Position numbers and translations under genes: made by a program. The notes beneath the pieces are model-generated. The model did no database searches, was not told the origin of the DNA, and worked only from the letters and a program-made list of their open reading frames with translations. Of a stretch of 64,000 bases of DNA, positions 42,408 to 51,746 are shown one piece after another. The DNA lies in contig NZ_UAUL01000007.1 of assembly GCF_900456775.1 (NCBI RefSeq), positions 186,001 through 250,000 on the forward strand, written 5' to 3'. Source of the stretch: Sarcina ventriculi (lineage in GTDB: Bacteria; Bacillota; Clostridia; Clostridiales; Clostridiaceae). Position 1 is the stretch's first letter; each line of letters starts with the position of its first letter.

Positions 42408-42593
42408 TACATACTAAACTTTTTAGCCTATATAAAAATCTATAGTATAACTATACTAAATATAGATAATTATAAAAGTTATTGTTGAAAATAAAGTAGA
42501 TTTATATTAACTTTATTTTATTCTTATATTAGTAATACAACAATATTTATAATACTTTTATAACAAAAATTTTAATTTTAGGAGGACTATATT

Positions 42594-43289
42594 ATGAAAA
42601 TTGCTGTTATTTCAGATATACATGGAAATATCTTTGCTTTAAACGCAGTTTTAGAAGCTATAAAAAAACAAGATGTAACTTATACTATATGCCTTGGAGA
42701 TTTAGTTGGATATGGATGTAATCCTAATGAGGTTATAGAAAGACTTAGAAATGAAAAAATTCCTTGTATTAAAGGGAATTATGATGCTTCCGTTGTTGAT
42801 AAGGATTATACGTTTATTCGTGAAAATGAAGTAAACTCCTTTAGCTTACCTTGGGCAATTAAAAATGTGACTGATGAAAATATAAAATTTTTAAAAGAAC
42901 TTCCTAACACTATTACTTTAGAATTTAATAATAAAAAAATACAATTTGTTCATGGAAGTCCTAGAAGAATTAATGAATATTTAACTGAAGACTATGAAAA
43001 AATTGATGAAGTTATTAACGAATTTAATTATGATGTTTTGGTTTGTGCACACACACACATCCCTTATGTAAAAGTAATTAATTCTAAAATCATAATAAAT
43101 GATGGTAGTGTAGGTAAACCTAAAAATGGAACTCCAAACGCAACATATCTAATAATTGATATAACAGATGATAATTTAACACCTGAAATACATTCAGTTT
43201 CTTATGATTATAAAGAAATTATGAATACAATGAAAAATTTAAACTTTCCTGAAAAACTTATAAAATCTTATGAACTTGGTAAAGAATAA
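42594..43289 (+). CDS. Metallophosphoesterase (calcineurin-like, DNA repair/phosphodiesterase fold)
   Basis: Cytoplasmic enzyme of 231 residues with the full dinuclear metal set: ISDIHGN (about 6-12), ICLGDLVGYG, IKGNYDA, VHGSPR and CAHTHIPYV with a final NDGSVGKPKNG. The GDLVGYG-PNEV pattern is that of the YfcE/MJ0936 group, which hydrolyses phosphodiesters. The natural substrate is unknown. GGAGG precedes the ATG at good spacing. It lies just upstream of the asnS T-box, whose own promoter starts 40 bases after its stop. Confidence 0.88.
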   Translation: MKIAVISDIHGNIFALNAVLEAIKKQDVTYTICLGDLVGYGCNPNEVIERLRNEKIPCIKGNYDASVVDKDYTFIRENEVNSFSLPWAIKNVTDENIKFLKELPNTITLEFNNKKIQFVHGSPRRINEYLTEDYEKIDEVINEFNYDVLVCAHTHIPYVKVINSKIIINDGSVGKPKNGTPNATYLIIDITDDNLTPEIHSVSYDYKEIMNTMKNLNFPEKLIKSYELGKE

Positions 43290-43330
43290 CTAAGTATAAA
43301 AAGCATATTATTCTATGGCTTTGAATTATA

Positions 43331-43359
43331 TTGCAAATATTAATTTTTTATTGTAAAAT
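43331..43359 (+). promoter_or_regulatory. asnS promoter
   Basis: TTGCAA (43331-43336), 17 bases, TAAAAT (43354-43359), about 75 bases before the T-box leader, and after the stop codon of the phosphoesterase gene. Confidence 0.65.
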
Positions 43360-43432
43360 CAATTTATATATTGTTAAAAGACAGTAGATTTGCCTTTAAA
43401 AGTGCGAGTTTGTATTTAATAAAAATAAACTA

Positions 43433-43695
43433 TGACGAGAAGAGTATATTTAGATTTTAATGTTTAGCGAGCAGGTTATGGTGTGAGTCCTGTCATTAAA
43501 ACTTTATAGAAGAACATCTCTGAGTTTCTAACCGAAATCCATTAAAGGATAGTAGGCTTAGACGGTTTTCAACCGTTAAATTTGAAAAAAGCATTATTAT
43601 GCTTTACTAAGTGGCTATTTTTATAGCAATTTGGGTGGTACCGCGAATATGTCCATTTTCGTCCCATTGAGGATGAAATGGACTTTTTTATTTTA
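43433..43695 (+). promoter_or_regulatory. T-box leader of asnS
   Basis: The RNA opens with a GACGAGAAGAGTA GA-type start and an AG-rich stem I. An AAC asparagine codon in GAAGAACATC (about 43510) is a good specifier. The T-box GGGTGGTACCGCGAAT (about 43632-43647) and a terminator stem GTCCATTTTCGTCC/GGATGAAATGGAC with a T tract (about 43650-43690) complete the leader. By family knowledge uncharged tRNA-Asn would allow read-through into asnS. Confidence 0.95.
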
Positions 43696-43728
43696 AAATG
43701 TAAATAACAATTACATGGAGGTTATAAA

Positions 43729-45126
43729 ATGAGTAATGTTATATTAGTTAAACAACTATACAGAAACACTAGTGATTTTACTAATAAACAAGTAAAAATT
43801 TCTGGTTGGATAAGAACACTAAGAGCTTCAAATGCTTTTGGATTTATTGAAGTTAATGACGGTTCTTTTTTTAAAAATGTTCAAGTAGTATTTGATAGTT
43901 CAAAAATTTCTAATTTTAAAGAGGTTTCAAAACTTCCTATAAGTTCCTCAATCTCTGTTGTTGGTACTTTAGTTGAAACTCCTGATTCAAAACAACCTTT
44001 TGAAATTCAAGCAGAGAACATAGTAGTTGAAGGATTATCAGATGCTGATTACCCTCTTCAAAAGAAAAGACACACTTTTGAATACTTAAGAACAATAGCT
44101 CACTTAAGACCAAGAAGTAATGCTTTCTCAGCAGTATTTAGAGTTAGAAGCGTGGCTGCATATGCTATACACAAATTCTTCCAAGAACAAGGATTTGTTT
44201 ATACTCACACTCCAATAATTACAGGTTCTGACTGTGAAGGTGCTGGAGAAATGTTTAGACTTACAACTTTAGATTTAAATAATATTCCTAAAACTGAAGA
44301 CGGAAAAGTTGATTTTACAGAAGATTTCTTTGGAAAAGAAACAAATCTTACAGTTTCTGGTCAATTAAACGCTGAATGTTATGCATTAGCATTTAGAAAC
44401 GTGTATACATTTGGTCCTACATTTAGAGCTGAAAACTCAAACACCGCAAGACATGCAGCAGAATTTTGGATGATAGAACCTGAAATAGCTTTTGCTGACC
44501 TTATAGATGATATGAATCTTGCTGAAGCTATGTTAAAATACGTTATAAACTATGTTATGAAAGAATGTCCTGAAGAACTTCAATTCTTTAATCAATTTAT
44601 TGATAAAGGATTATTAGATAGATTAAACCATGTAGTAAATTCTGATTTTGGAAGAGTTACTTATACTGACGCTGTTAAAATGCTTAAAGATTCAGGAAAG
44701 AAATTTGACTACGAAGTTGAATGGGGAATTGACCTTCAAACTGAACATGAAAGATATTTAACAGAAGAAATTTTCAAAAAACCTGTCTTTGTAACTGATT
44801 ATCCAAAAGATATTAAAGCGTTCTATATGAGATTAAATGAAGACGGAAAAACAGTTGCAGCTGCTGATTGTCTAGTTCCTGGAATAGGTGAAATAATAGG
44901 TGGTAGCCAAAGAGAAGAAAGATTAGATGTATTAAAGGCTAGAATGCAAGAGCTTAATTTAAATGAAGAAGATTACTGGTGGTATTTAGAACTTAGAAAA
45001 TACGGTGGAACTAAACACGCTGGATTTGGACTAGGTTTTGAAAGACTTATTATGTATATAACAGGAATGTCTAATATAAGAGACGTTATACCATTCCCAA
45101 GAACTACTGGAAGTTCTGAATTCTAA
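43729..45126 (+). CDS. asnS: Asparagine--tRNA ligase, class II
   Basis: Charges tRNA-Asn. The 465-residue protein has the N-terminal OB-fold ([27 protein letters not shown], about 20-46) and a class IIb core. Motif 2 is [21 protein letters not shown] (about 232-252). Motif 3 is [28 protein letters not shown] at the C-terminus. Asn rather than Asp specificity fits the FPRTTGS ending and the AAC specifier of the T-box. GGAGG precedes the ATG. It is monocistronic with a strong terminator. Confidence 0.97.
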   Translation: MSNVILVKQLYRNTSDFTNKQVKISGWIRTLRASNAFGFIEVNDGSFFKNVQVVFDSSKISNFKEVSKLPISSSISVVGTLVETPDSKQPFEIQAENIVVEGLSDADYPLQKKRHTFEYLRTIAHLRPRSNAFSAVFRVRSVAAYAIHKFFQEQGFVYTHTPIITGSDCEGAGEMFRLTTLDLNNIPKTEDGKVDFTEDFFGKETNLTVSGQLNAECYALAFRNVYTFGPTFRAENSNTARHAAEFWMIEPEIAFADLIDDMNLAEAMLKYVINYVMKECPEELQFFNQFIDKGLLDRLNHVVNSDFGRVTYTDAVKMLKDSGKKFDYEVEWGIDLQTEHERYLTEEIFKKPVFVTDYPKDIKAFYMRLNEDGKTVAAADCLVPGIGEIIGGSQREERLDVLKARMQELNLNEEDYWWYLELRKYGGTKHAGFGLGFERLIMYITGMSNIRDVIPFPRTTGSSEF

Positions 45127-45141
45127 TTTTAATAAACTTAA

Positions 45142-45177
45142 AAGATAGAACATTTAAAAAATGTTCTATCCTTTTTA
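45142..45177 (+). terminator. Terminator after asnS
   Basis: AAGATAGAACATTT pairs with AAATGTTCTATCCTT around a short loop, followed by TTTTTAATAATT. It also faces the convergent pepA. Confidence 0.88.
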
Positions 45178-45203
45178 ATAATTATCTGTGATTTAAATAC
45201 ACT

Positions 45204-46685
45204 CTATCTGTTTTCGCTTCTATTTTTAGCTAATTCATAAAGCGTTCTAACGCCAGCTCCTGTACCACCCTTTGGACAATAGTCCCAAGGAACTGTTATA
45301 TATGCAGGGCCTGCTATATCTAAATGCAACCATGGTTTATTCTCAACAAATTCACCAACAAATAAACCTGCTGTTATAGTTCCACCATATCTTCCACCAG
45401 TATTTTTTAAATCAGCTATGTCTGATTTTATAAGCGTTTTGTAATCATCAAAATTAGGTAAATTCCACATTTTCTCTCCAGTTGATATAAATGCTTTTTC
45501 CAATTCTTTATAGAAGCTATCATTATTAGTTACAACCGCTGTTACATCATTTCCAAGTGCAACAAGAGCTGCTCCTGTAAGGGTTGCTACATCTATAATT
45601 TCTGTTATATGCTCCTTTCTTATAGCATAAGTTACAGCATCAATCATAGTTAATCTACCTTCTGCATCAGTATTTAATATTTCTATATTTTTTCCTGCCA
45701 TAGAGCTTATTATATCTCCTGGTTTATATGCCTCATTTCCTATTACATTTTCACAAGCCGCAACTACTGCAACTACATTTATTTTCAACTTTCTTTTAGC
45801 AATAGCGCTTATTGCTCCAATTACAGTAGCCGCTCCCCCCATATCTGACTTCATATCAACCATAGAGTTTGATGGTTTTAAAGAATATCCACCTGAATCA
45901 TAAGTTAATCCCTTACCAATTAATCCTAATTTTTGATCTAAGTTATCCTTATCTCCAAAATATCTCATTACAATTACTTTTGGCTTATGTATAGATGATT
46001 TTCCTACGGCTAAAAATGAATTCATTTGCAATTCTTCTATTTTCTTATGATTTATTATTTCTATTTCAAAACCATATCTTTTAGAAAACTTTACAGCCTC
46101 TTCTGCTAATGTTTCTGGATATATTACATTGGAAGGTTCATTTACTAAATCTCTAGCATTAAACACTGTTTCAACTAATATTTTGCTTTCTTCCACTATA
46201 TCACTATAATCTTTATGTTCTAAATTATGTCCACCTATTGTTATACTTACATCTGTTTCATCAATCTTTTCTCTATCACTTTTATATTTATTAAACTTGT
46301 AATTTGACAAAGATAAACCTTCTATCATTGCCCTTACGCTATCTTCTATAGAAATATTTTTTGATTTTACAAACTCTATAAAAATCTTTTTTCCTTTTAA
46401 TGATTCTATATATTTTTGAACCTTTCCAAATACTCTTCTTAACCTTTCTTTATTTAACTTTTCGTCTTCACCAAGACCTAAAAATATAACATTTTGTATT
46501 TCATCTTTAACACCAGTTATATTTAAAATTTCTCCAAAGTTACCATCAAATAGTTCTCTTCTTTCCAATCTTTTTAATTTTCTATTTATTTCTTCATCTC
46601 TGAAATTTAAATTATCTTCAAATAGCGGAACTATTATCATGTCCGCATTCTCTATAGTTGTATCTTTAACCAAAAAATTATACAT
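45204..46685 (-). CDS. pepA: Leucyl aminopeptidase (M17 family)
   Basis: Zinc/manganese aminopeptidase of 493 residues, forming hexamers by family knowledge. The C-terminal catalytic domain carries the diagnostic [10 protein letters not shown] (about 343-352) and the metal-binding [18 protein letters not shown] (about 255-272). [30 protein letters not shown] and HLDIAGPAY are also present. The N-terminal macro-like domain is diverged. AAGGAAGG precedes the ATG. It lies between convergent asnS and nrdG (77 bases away), and no terminator is visible between nrdG and pepA, so co-expression is possible. Confidence 0.94.
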   Translation of the reverse strand: MYNFLVKDTTIENADMIIVPLFEDNLNFRDEEINRKLKRLERRELFDGNFGEILNITGVKDEIQNVIFLGLGEDEKLNKERLRRVFGKVQKYIESLKGKKIFIEFVKSKNISIEDSVRAMIEGLSLSNYKFNKYKSDREKIDETDVSITIGGHNLEHKDYSDIVEESKILVETVFNARDLVNEPSNVIYPETLAEEAVKFSKRYGFEIEIINHKKIEELQMNSFLAVGKSSIHKPKVIVMRYFGDKDNLDQKLGLIGKGLTYDSGGYSLKPSNSMVDMKSDMGGAATVIGAISAIAKRKLKINVVAVVAACENVIGNEAYKPGDIISSMAGKNIEILNTDAEGRLTMIDAVTYAIRKEHITEIIDVATLTGAALVALGNDVTAVVTNNDSFYKELEKAFISTGEKMWNLPNFDDYKTLIKSDIADLKNTGGRYGGTITAGLFVGEFVENKPWLHLDIAGPAYITVPWDYCPKGGTGAGVRTLYELAKNRSENR

Positions 46686-46762
46686 TTAAAACCTTCCTTT
46701 CATCATAAAATCCAAATTTTTCACTATTAATTTAATTATATCTAAATACATTTATTATTTTA

Positions 46763-47269
46763 TTAAAACTCTATTAACTTTATTTTTTTATTTTTCAGAC
46801 TTTGATTAACATCAATTATTCTTTGATTAGTAGAACCTTTAAACTTTAATCCGTCTATTTTCTTACTTATCTCAAACTTCCCATCAACCAAAACATCTAT
46901 ATTATTTAAAAGTTCCTCCCAGCCCTGTCTTTTATTAAGATTTTCTAATATATATTCAAAAGTATATCCAGTATAACACCAAATATTAAGACCTAGCTCT
47001 TTAATTTTCTTCGCCATATATGCAAACTTATCTGCCTGCTCAAATGGATCTCCTCCGCTAAATGTAACCCCGTTTATCATAGGATTATTTTTCAAATCAT
47101 CAATTAGTAACTCTATATCCCTTTCCTCTCCTCCTAAGAAATCATGAGTATCTTCATTAAAACACCCCAAACAATTGTGCTTGCATCCTTGAGAAAAAAA
47201 CACCCTTCTCATTCCTGGGCCATTTACTAAACTTTCATAAGCAATTCCAGCAAGTCTTATCTTGTTCAT
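46763..47269 (-). CDS. nrdG: Anaerobic ribonucleotide reductase activating protein NrdG
   Basis: Radical-SAM enzyme of 168 residues that installs the glycyl radical on NrdD. The iron-sulphur motif is FSQGCKHNCLGCFN (CxxxCxxC, about 25-38), followed by the SAM-binding GVTFSGGDPFEQ (about 70-81). The small size and lack of an extra ferredoxin domain are typical of NrdG. ATG at 47269 (MNKIRL) sits behind GGAG, and the GTG nine bases earlier is adjacent to it. nrdD is only 1.1 kb away on the same strand, with a divergent HD gene between them. Confidence 0.94.
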   Translation of the reverse strand: MNKIRLAGIAYESLVNGPGMRRVFFSQGCKHNCLGCFNEDTHDFLGGEERDIELLIDDLKNNPMINGVTFSGGDPFEQADKFAYMAKKIKELGLNIWCYTGYTFEYILENLNKRQGWEELLNNIDVLVDGKFEISKKIDGLKFKGSTNQRIIDVNQSLKNKKIKLIEF

Positions 47270-47494
47270 ATTTATCACTCCAGCCTTTAATAATATTTAA
47301 ATTTAAGTACACTATGATTTAAATACAAAAATACTTCTTAATTTTATAAAAACTATTGATATACTTTACAACTAATAATATAAATTTTCTACTTAATCAC
47401 AGTGTATTTTATAATTTTTTATCATATTTTTTGATTAAAAATAGTATAATATGGATAATATTATACTATAACCACATTGTTAGGGGGATTTAAT

Positions 47495-48187
47495 ATGGAA
47501 ATCAAAAGTATAATTAATGAAACTTCAGATGAATTATTTTATGAATTAGAACATCATCTATTATATGATAAAAAACCGTCAATATATTTAATGGAAACGT
47601 TTCTTAATAGCAATAATGACACTTGCTATAATTTAATAAATACCCTATGTAATTTAAAAAAAGTTAAAAAAAACTCAATGCTTGATAACGAAGAAGATGC
47701 ATTAACACACACTTTATATGTAATTGACCAAGCAGCTAAATATAAAGATTTGGCTCATAACAAAAAGGCATTTATGTTTGCTGCACTTCTCCATGATATA
47801 GGAAAAACAAAAACAACTGTATTAAATAACGACGATAATATTATATATATATACCCTCATCATGATTTAGTCGGGGGAGAAATGGCTCGTAGAATTCTAA
47901 GAACCTATATAAATAATATAACCCTTAGAGATAATATTGTTTCTTTAATAAAATATCACATGACACACTTCTATATTTTAAATAGAATAAAAACTAATAA
48001 AGTTTTAAACATGATAGAAAATACAGACATACATGATGTAGCTCTACTTTCATTATGTGATAGACTTGGAGAAAAAAATCTTTCCAAAGAAGACAAAGAA
48101 ACAATACTTAATGATATAAATAAATTTTTAAATATAATGTCTTCTAAGACAGGATTACACTATGATAATTTCTCTATAAATTTCTAA
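47495..48187 (+). CDS. HD-domain phosphohydrolase
   Basis: Soluble protein of 230 residues. The HD-type metal set is seen as THTLYVIDQAA (His, about 72), AALLHDIGKTKT (His-Asp, about 98), PHHDLVGGEMARRIL (His) and LCDRLGEKN (Asp, about 185). The pattern resembles the HD domain found in tRNA nucleotidyltransferases and nucleotide hydrolases, but no nucleotidyltransferase domain is present. The substrate is unknown. ATG at 47495 follows AGGGGGA. It stands alone between nrdG and nrdD, inverted relative to them, and a convergent terminator with nrdD follows. Confidence 0.82.
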   Translation: MEIKSIINETSDELFYELEHHLLYDKKPSIYLMETFLNSNNDTCYNLINTLCNLKKVKKNSMLDNEEDALTHTLYVIDQAAKYKDLAHNKKAFMFAALLHDIGKTKTTVLNNDDNIIYIYPHHDLVGGEMARRILRTYINNITLRDNIVSLIKYHMTHFYILNRIKTNKVLNMIENTDIHDVALLSLCDRLGEKNLSKEDKETILNDINKFLNIMSSKTGLHYDNFSINF

Positions 48188-48220
48188 TTAATATTTACTA
48201 ATAATTTTAAATTTAAAACA

Positions 48221-48257
48221 AAATAAGAAATATCAAATTTATCGATATTTCTTATTT
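48221..48257. terminator. Convergent terminator between HD gene and nrdD
   Basis: AAATAAGAAATATC pairs with GATATTTCTTATTT around about 9 bases, and AT-rich tracts flank both sides. It lies between two convergent genes. Confidence 0.72.
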
Positions 48258-48346
48258 ATATTAACTCTCATAAAGTATAAGTATTTTAAAAAAATAAATA
48301 ATATTCTTCATTAAGCTTAATATTTAAATTTAAGCATTTAAATAAT

Positions 48347-50461
48347 CTATATCTTATATGCTTTATGATTATCTCCAACATGTGAAACTCTATCTTTCCT
48401 TTCTGCACTCTTACCTGGGCCAAATCTTTCATCTAGACTTAGGTATCCTGTAACCCTTGAAATTCCTTGTATATCACTTGAACCACAATTTACACATGCT
48501 AACTCATTGCTATGAAGATACGTACCACAACACTTACAATATCTTATATGAAAATTTATCCCTAAGTAACTTATATTTGTGTGTTTGTAAGCATAGTTTA
48601 ATATATTCATTATAGTTTCGCCATCTGGACAATCGTCTACTTCTAAATAACTTATATGCCCTGCATTACAAATCTTATGATATGGAGCTTCTATTTCTAT
48701 TTTATTTTTTATTGATATTGGATAATAAACAGGCACATGATAACTGTTTGTATAATAATCTTTATCTGTTACATCTTTGATTTTTCCAAAAGCTCTTTTA
48801 TCGTGTTTTATAAACTTACCTGATAATCCTTCAGCAGGAGTTGCATAACAGCTCCAATTTAACTGTGTCTCCTCAGTTACTCTATCAGTATATTGCCTTA
48901 TATATGATATTATTTTTAGACCTAATTCCCTAGACTTTTCGCTCTCTCCATGATGTTTTCCAGTTAAAGCGATTAAAGCTTCCGCAAGACCTATAAATCC
49001 AATTCCCCAAGTTCCTTGCTTTAAAACTGGTTCAATGGAATCCTCTTGATTTAATCCCTCTGACCCTCTCATAAGTCCTTGACCAGCTACAAAAGGCAAA
49101 TCTTTAACTTTAAGTTTTTTCAAAACATCATATCTATGCAATAAAGCTTCTTTACATGTTTCTAGCCTTTCATGCAAAATTCTAAAGAATTTTTCCTCAC
49201 TTCCCTTTGCTAATATACCAATCCTAGGTAAATTTATTGTCACTGGCGCAATATTTCCTCTACCTGCACAGCCAGGTTCACCATTTACATTACTCATCAA
49301 ATAAGTTCTGCATCCCATTGTAGCTGGTTTATATCCTCTTTCATAATACTCTTTGTTAAAATCAGCATCTATGTTCATAAATGTAGGATTCATTCTCTTT
49401 GCAGCTACCCTACACGCAAGTTCATAAAGGTAAAAATAAGGATCATCAACCTCTCTATTTACCCCCTCTTTTACCCTAAATATTATATTAGGGAATATGG
49501 GCTGTTCTCCCTTTCCTAAACCTTTTTCGTACTCTTTCAAAAAAATCTCACAAACTAAAGCAGCATCATTGGAATCTGGTAATCCTAAATTTACTGAACT
49601 AAATGGTACTTGTGAGCCTGCTCTTGAATGCATTGTATTTAAATTATATATAATTCCTTGCATTGCTTGATGTATTCTTGCTCTTAACTTTTTCTCTGTA
49701 AGTTTCTCTATTTTATCTGATGCTACGCCTAGTTCTTCATACTCTTTTCTAATTTCTTCTCTAGTTGGATGAACAAATATACTTATGTCATTATCAAAAT
49801 CTGGATGCGATTGCCCTCCAAACATATCATTTTGGCTAGATTGCAACAAAATACAAGATAATTCAGCAGCACTTTCTATTCTTTTTGGAGTATTTATTGT
49901 TCCATATCCTGTATTAAATCCTCTTTCCAAAACCATTCTTGTAGGTATATGAAGGCAGTTAGTAGTTAAATTATAACTATCTAAATCATGATAATATATA
50001 TCACCATTTTCATGAGCTTTCGCTAAATGCTTTGGCATTATAGATAAATTATGCCATTTATTAGATTCTGAAGCTATTCTTAAAAGTTTTGATGAAAAGT
50101 TATTTCCAACATTAGCATTATCTCTATCAGTTTCTACTCCTATTTTACTTATTGCCCTCATCAAATCAGATTTTATTTCCCTAACCCTAGTTCTCTCTGC
50201 TCTATAATTTGAATAAGCCATAGATATATTTTTTAATCCACTATCATTTAATGCCTTTTGTACCAAATTTTGAATTTCCTCTACTGATACATGACTTTTA
50301 CCAGACATTTCTATATAATTTAGTACCTTTTGAATTATTCCTAAAACTTGACTCTCAGATATATCATATCCTATTTCTTGAGCCGTTCTTTTTATAGCAT
50401 TACTTATTTTATCGGTATTGAATCTTGCATCTCTACCGTCTCTTTTCACAACATGTAGCAT
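48347..50461 (-). CDS. nrdD: Anaerobic ribonucleoside-triphosphate reductase (class III)
   Basis: Reduces NTPs to dNTPs under anaerobic conditions with a glycyl radical. The 704-residue protein has an N-terminal ATP-cone (about 1-92, VVKRDGRDARFNTDKISNAI), then the ten-stranded barrel with a likely catalytic cysteine (NLTTNCLHIPTRM). A zinc site near the C-terminus has CKCCGTYLHSNELACVNCG, and the glycyl-radical loop is SRVTGYLS (about 677). All hallmarks are present. GGAGG precedes the ATG. A 14-bp palindrome near the promoter may be an NrdR box. Confidence 0.96.
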   Translation of the reverse strand: MLHVVKRDGRDARFNTDKISNAIKRTAQEIGYDISESQVLGIIQKVLNYIEMSGKSHVSVEEIQNLVQKALNDSGLKNISMAYSNYRAERTRVREIKSDLMRAISKIGVETDRDNANVGNNFSSKLLRIASESNKWHNLSIMPKHLAKAHENGDIYYHDLDSYNLTTNCLHIPTRMVLERGFNTGYGTINTPKRIESAAELSCILLQSSQNDMFGGQSHPDFDNDISIFVHPTREEIRKEYEELGVASDKIEKLTEKKLRARIHQAMQGIIYNLNTMHSRAGSQVPFSSVNLGLPDSNDAALVCEIFLKEYEKGLGKGEQPIFPNIIFRVKEGVNREVDDPYFYLYELACRVAAKRMNPTFMNIDADFNKEYYERGYKPATMGCRTYLMSNVNGEPGCAGRGNIAPVTINLPRIGILAKGSEEKFFRILHERLETCKEALLHRYDVLKKLKVKDLPFVAGQGLMRGSEGLNQEDSIEPVLKQGTWGIGFIGLAEALIALTGKHHGESEKSRELGLKIISYIRQYTDRVTEETQLNWSCYATPAEGLSGKFIKHDKRAFGKIKDVTDKDYYTNSYHVPVYYPISIKNKIEIEAPYHKICNAGHISYLEVDDCPDGETIMNILNYAYKHTNISYLGINFHIRYCKCCGTYLHSNELACVNCGSSDIQGISRVTGYLSLDERFGPGKSAERKDRVSHVGDNHKAYKI

Positions 50462-50477
50462 TACAATTCCTCCACTC

Positions 50478-50507
50478 TACTATATATAGTACCGAGAATT
50501 TATTATA
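50478..50507 (-). promoter_or_regulatory. nrdD promoter with palindromic NrdR-like box
   Basis: TACTATATATAGTA (50478-50491) is a perfect 14-bp palindrome resembling the NrdR consensus ACACWATATATWGTGT. It lies ten bases downstream of a -10 TATAAT (minus strand, 50507-50502), that is, over the likely transcription start, and just before the nrdD ribosome site. A clear second box at the usual spacing is not evident. The rest of 50508-50760 shows a small hairpin with a T tract (about 50554-50580) and no gene. Confidence 0.45.
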
Positions 50508-50765
50508 CTCTACTATCATTTATGGTGCTAATTTTAAATTTTCCTTTAAATTAAACCTATATTATATAGGTCTTTTTTTCTTTCTTTTTTAACTTTTTCT
50601 AAAGATTTTCATATGTTGACATTTAAACTTTTGCGTATCCAGTTTTCAAATATCTTTATTATTTTATAATAATTGGTTAAAGAAAACCACATTAACTAGA
50701 ATTTTAAATGAATCAATTAGTGAAAAATCCATCATTATATCAAGATTATTATATTAAAAATTAGA

Positions 50766-50794
50766 TTGATTAATAATATATTTAAATATATAAT
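50766..50794 (+). promoter_or_regulatory. thiT promoter
   Basis: TTGATT (50766-50771), 17 bases, TATAAT (50789-50794), about 25 bases before the TPP riboswitch. Confidence 0.75.
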
Positions 50795-50818
50795 ATAAAT
50801 AATAAAGAATATTATGTG

Positions 50819-50905
50819 CTAGGGGTGCCTAAATTTAGGCTGAGAAATGAATTTATTCATTAACCCTCAAAGACCTGATCTGGATAGTGCCAGCGTAGGA
50901 AAGCG
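50819..50905 (+). promoter_or_regulatory. TPP riboswitch (THI box)
   Basis: The conserved pieces are in order: GGGGTGCC, GGCTGAGAA, ACCCTCAAAGACCTGATCTGGATAGTGCCAGCGTAGGAAAGC-type core (the segments CTGATCTGGATA and GCCAGCGTAGGAA). The THI-box aptamer binds thiamine pyrophosphate. It sits before a terminator and thiT, so thiamine pyrophosphate should switch off the transporter. Confidence 0.95.
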
Positions 50906-50967
50906 TTTTTATAAACAAAAAAGGCGTACTTATCTTGCGATAATTACGCCTTTTTTGTTTATAAAAA
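50906..50967 (+). terminator. Riboswitch-controlled terminator
   Basis: A perfect 23-bp stem from TTTTTATAAACAAAAAAGG to its complement, loop about 16 bases, with the GGCGTA/TACGCC core followed by TTTTTTG inside the outer stem. It is the expression platform of the TPP riboswitch. The ribosome site of thiT (AAGGAGG) lies 25 bases further on. Confidence 0.9.
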
Positions 50968-51000
50968 TAGGAATAATAAATTTCAAGGAGGACTTTTAAA

Positions 51001-51699
51001 ATGATGTCTTTTCAAGAAATCCTAAACAAATTTGTTACGGGATTTTCTCAAATTTTTACAGGATTACCTTCAAATATTGGAACAATCCTAGCTAGTCCTA
51101 TGACAATAGTTACTATAATTGGGCTTGCAGTAATAATTCTTGTACTATTAAAAGCTAGAAAAACAAAATTTGATGTAAGAATGATTACCACAATAGCTAT
51201 CGCATTAGCTCTAAGTGTTGTTCTTAGTCTATTTAAAATTTATCAACTTCCTCAAGGTGGAAGCGTAACACTAGCTAGTATGGTTCCTATAATTTTAATA
51301 GCATATATTTATGGTCCAGGAGTTGGTATGCTTACAGGATTCATTTATGGATTACTTACTTTACTTATAAATCCATATATACTTCAACCTGTACAAGTTT
51401 TGTTTGATTATCCTCTTCCTTTTTTATGCTTAGGAATAGCAGGATTTTTTCCAAAAAAAAGATTACTCGGCGCTATAATCGCCATTTTCTTTAGATTTGT
51501 TTGTCATGTTATATCAGGAGTTGCCTTCTATGGAAGTTATGCTCCAGCTGGTATGTCACCTTTAGTATATTCAATAGTTTACAATGGCTCATTCTTACTA
51601 CCAGATACTATAATTTGTCTAGTTGTTTTGTACTTTTTACCAATTGATAGGATAATCAAAAACGTAAATAAATATAAGCCAACCAAAACAAATACATAA
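51001..51699 (+). CDS. thiT: Thiamine transporter ThiT (ECF substrate-binding subunit)
   Basis: Integral membrane S component that captures thiamine and works with the shared EcfAA'T module. The 232-residue protein has about six hydrophobic helices after a longer N-terminal segment. Family marks are LPQGGSVTLASMVPIILIAYIYGPGVGMLTGFIYGLL (about 80-115), the FDYPLPFLCLGIAGFF segment and SGVAFYGSYAPAGMSPLVYSIVYNGSFLLPD with the substrate-contacting W/Y/N region. It is controlled by a TPP riboswitch directly upstream, which confirms the role. No ecf genes are in the window. Confidence 0.94.
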   Translation: MMSFQEILNKFVTGFSQIFTGLPSNIGTILASPMTIVTIIGLAVIILVLLKARKTKFDVRMITTIAIALALSVVLSLFKIYQLPQGGSVTLASMVPIILIAYIYGPGVGMLTGFIYGLLTLLINPYILQPVQVLFDYPLPFLCLGIAGFFPKKRLLGAIIAIFFRFVCHVISGVAFYGSYAPAGMSPLVYSIVYNGSFLLPDTIICLVVLYFLPIDRIIKNVNKYKPTKTNT

Positions 51700-51744
51700 A
51701 AATAAGGATATCTAAACTATCTTGTTTAGATATCCTTATTTTTA
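51698..51744. terminator. Bidirectional terminator between thiT and mrp
   Basis: AAATAAGGATATCTAAAC pairs with GTTTAGATATCCTTATTT around 6 bases. The flanks are T-rich on each strand. It lies between convergent genes. Confidence 0.9.
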
Positions 51745-51746
51745 TT

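Noticed and set aside
50554-50580. Small hairpin with T tract as a terminator of a plus-strand gene
   Set aside because: No plus-strand gene precedes it, and the stem is only 7 AT-rich pairs; likely chance.
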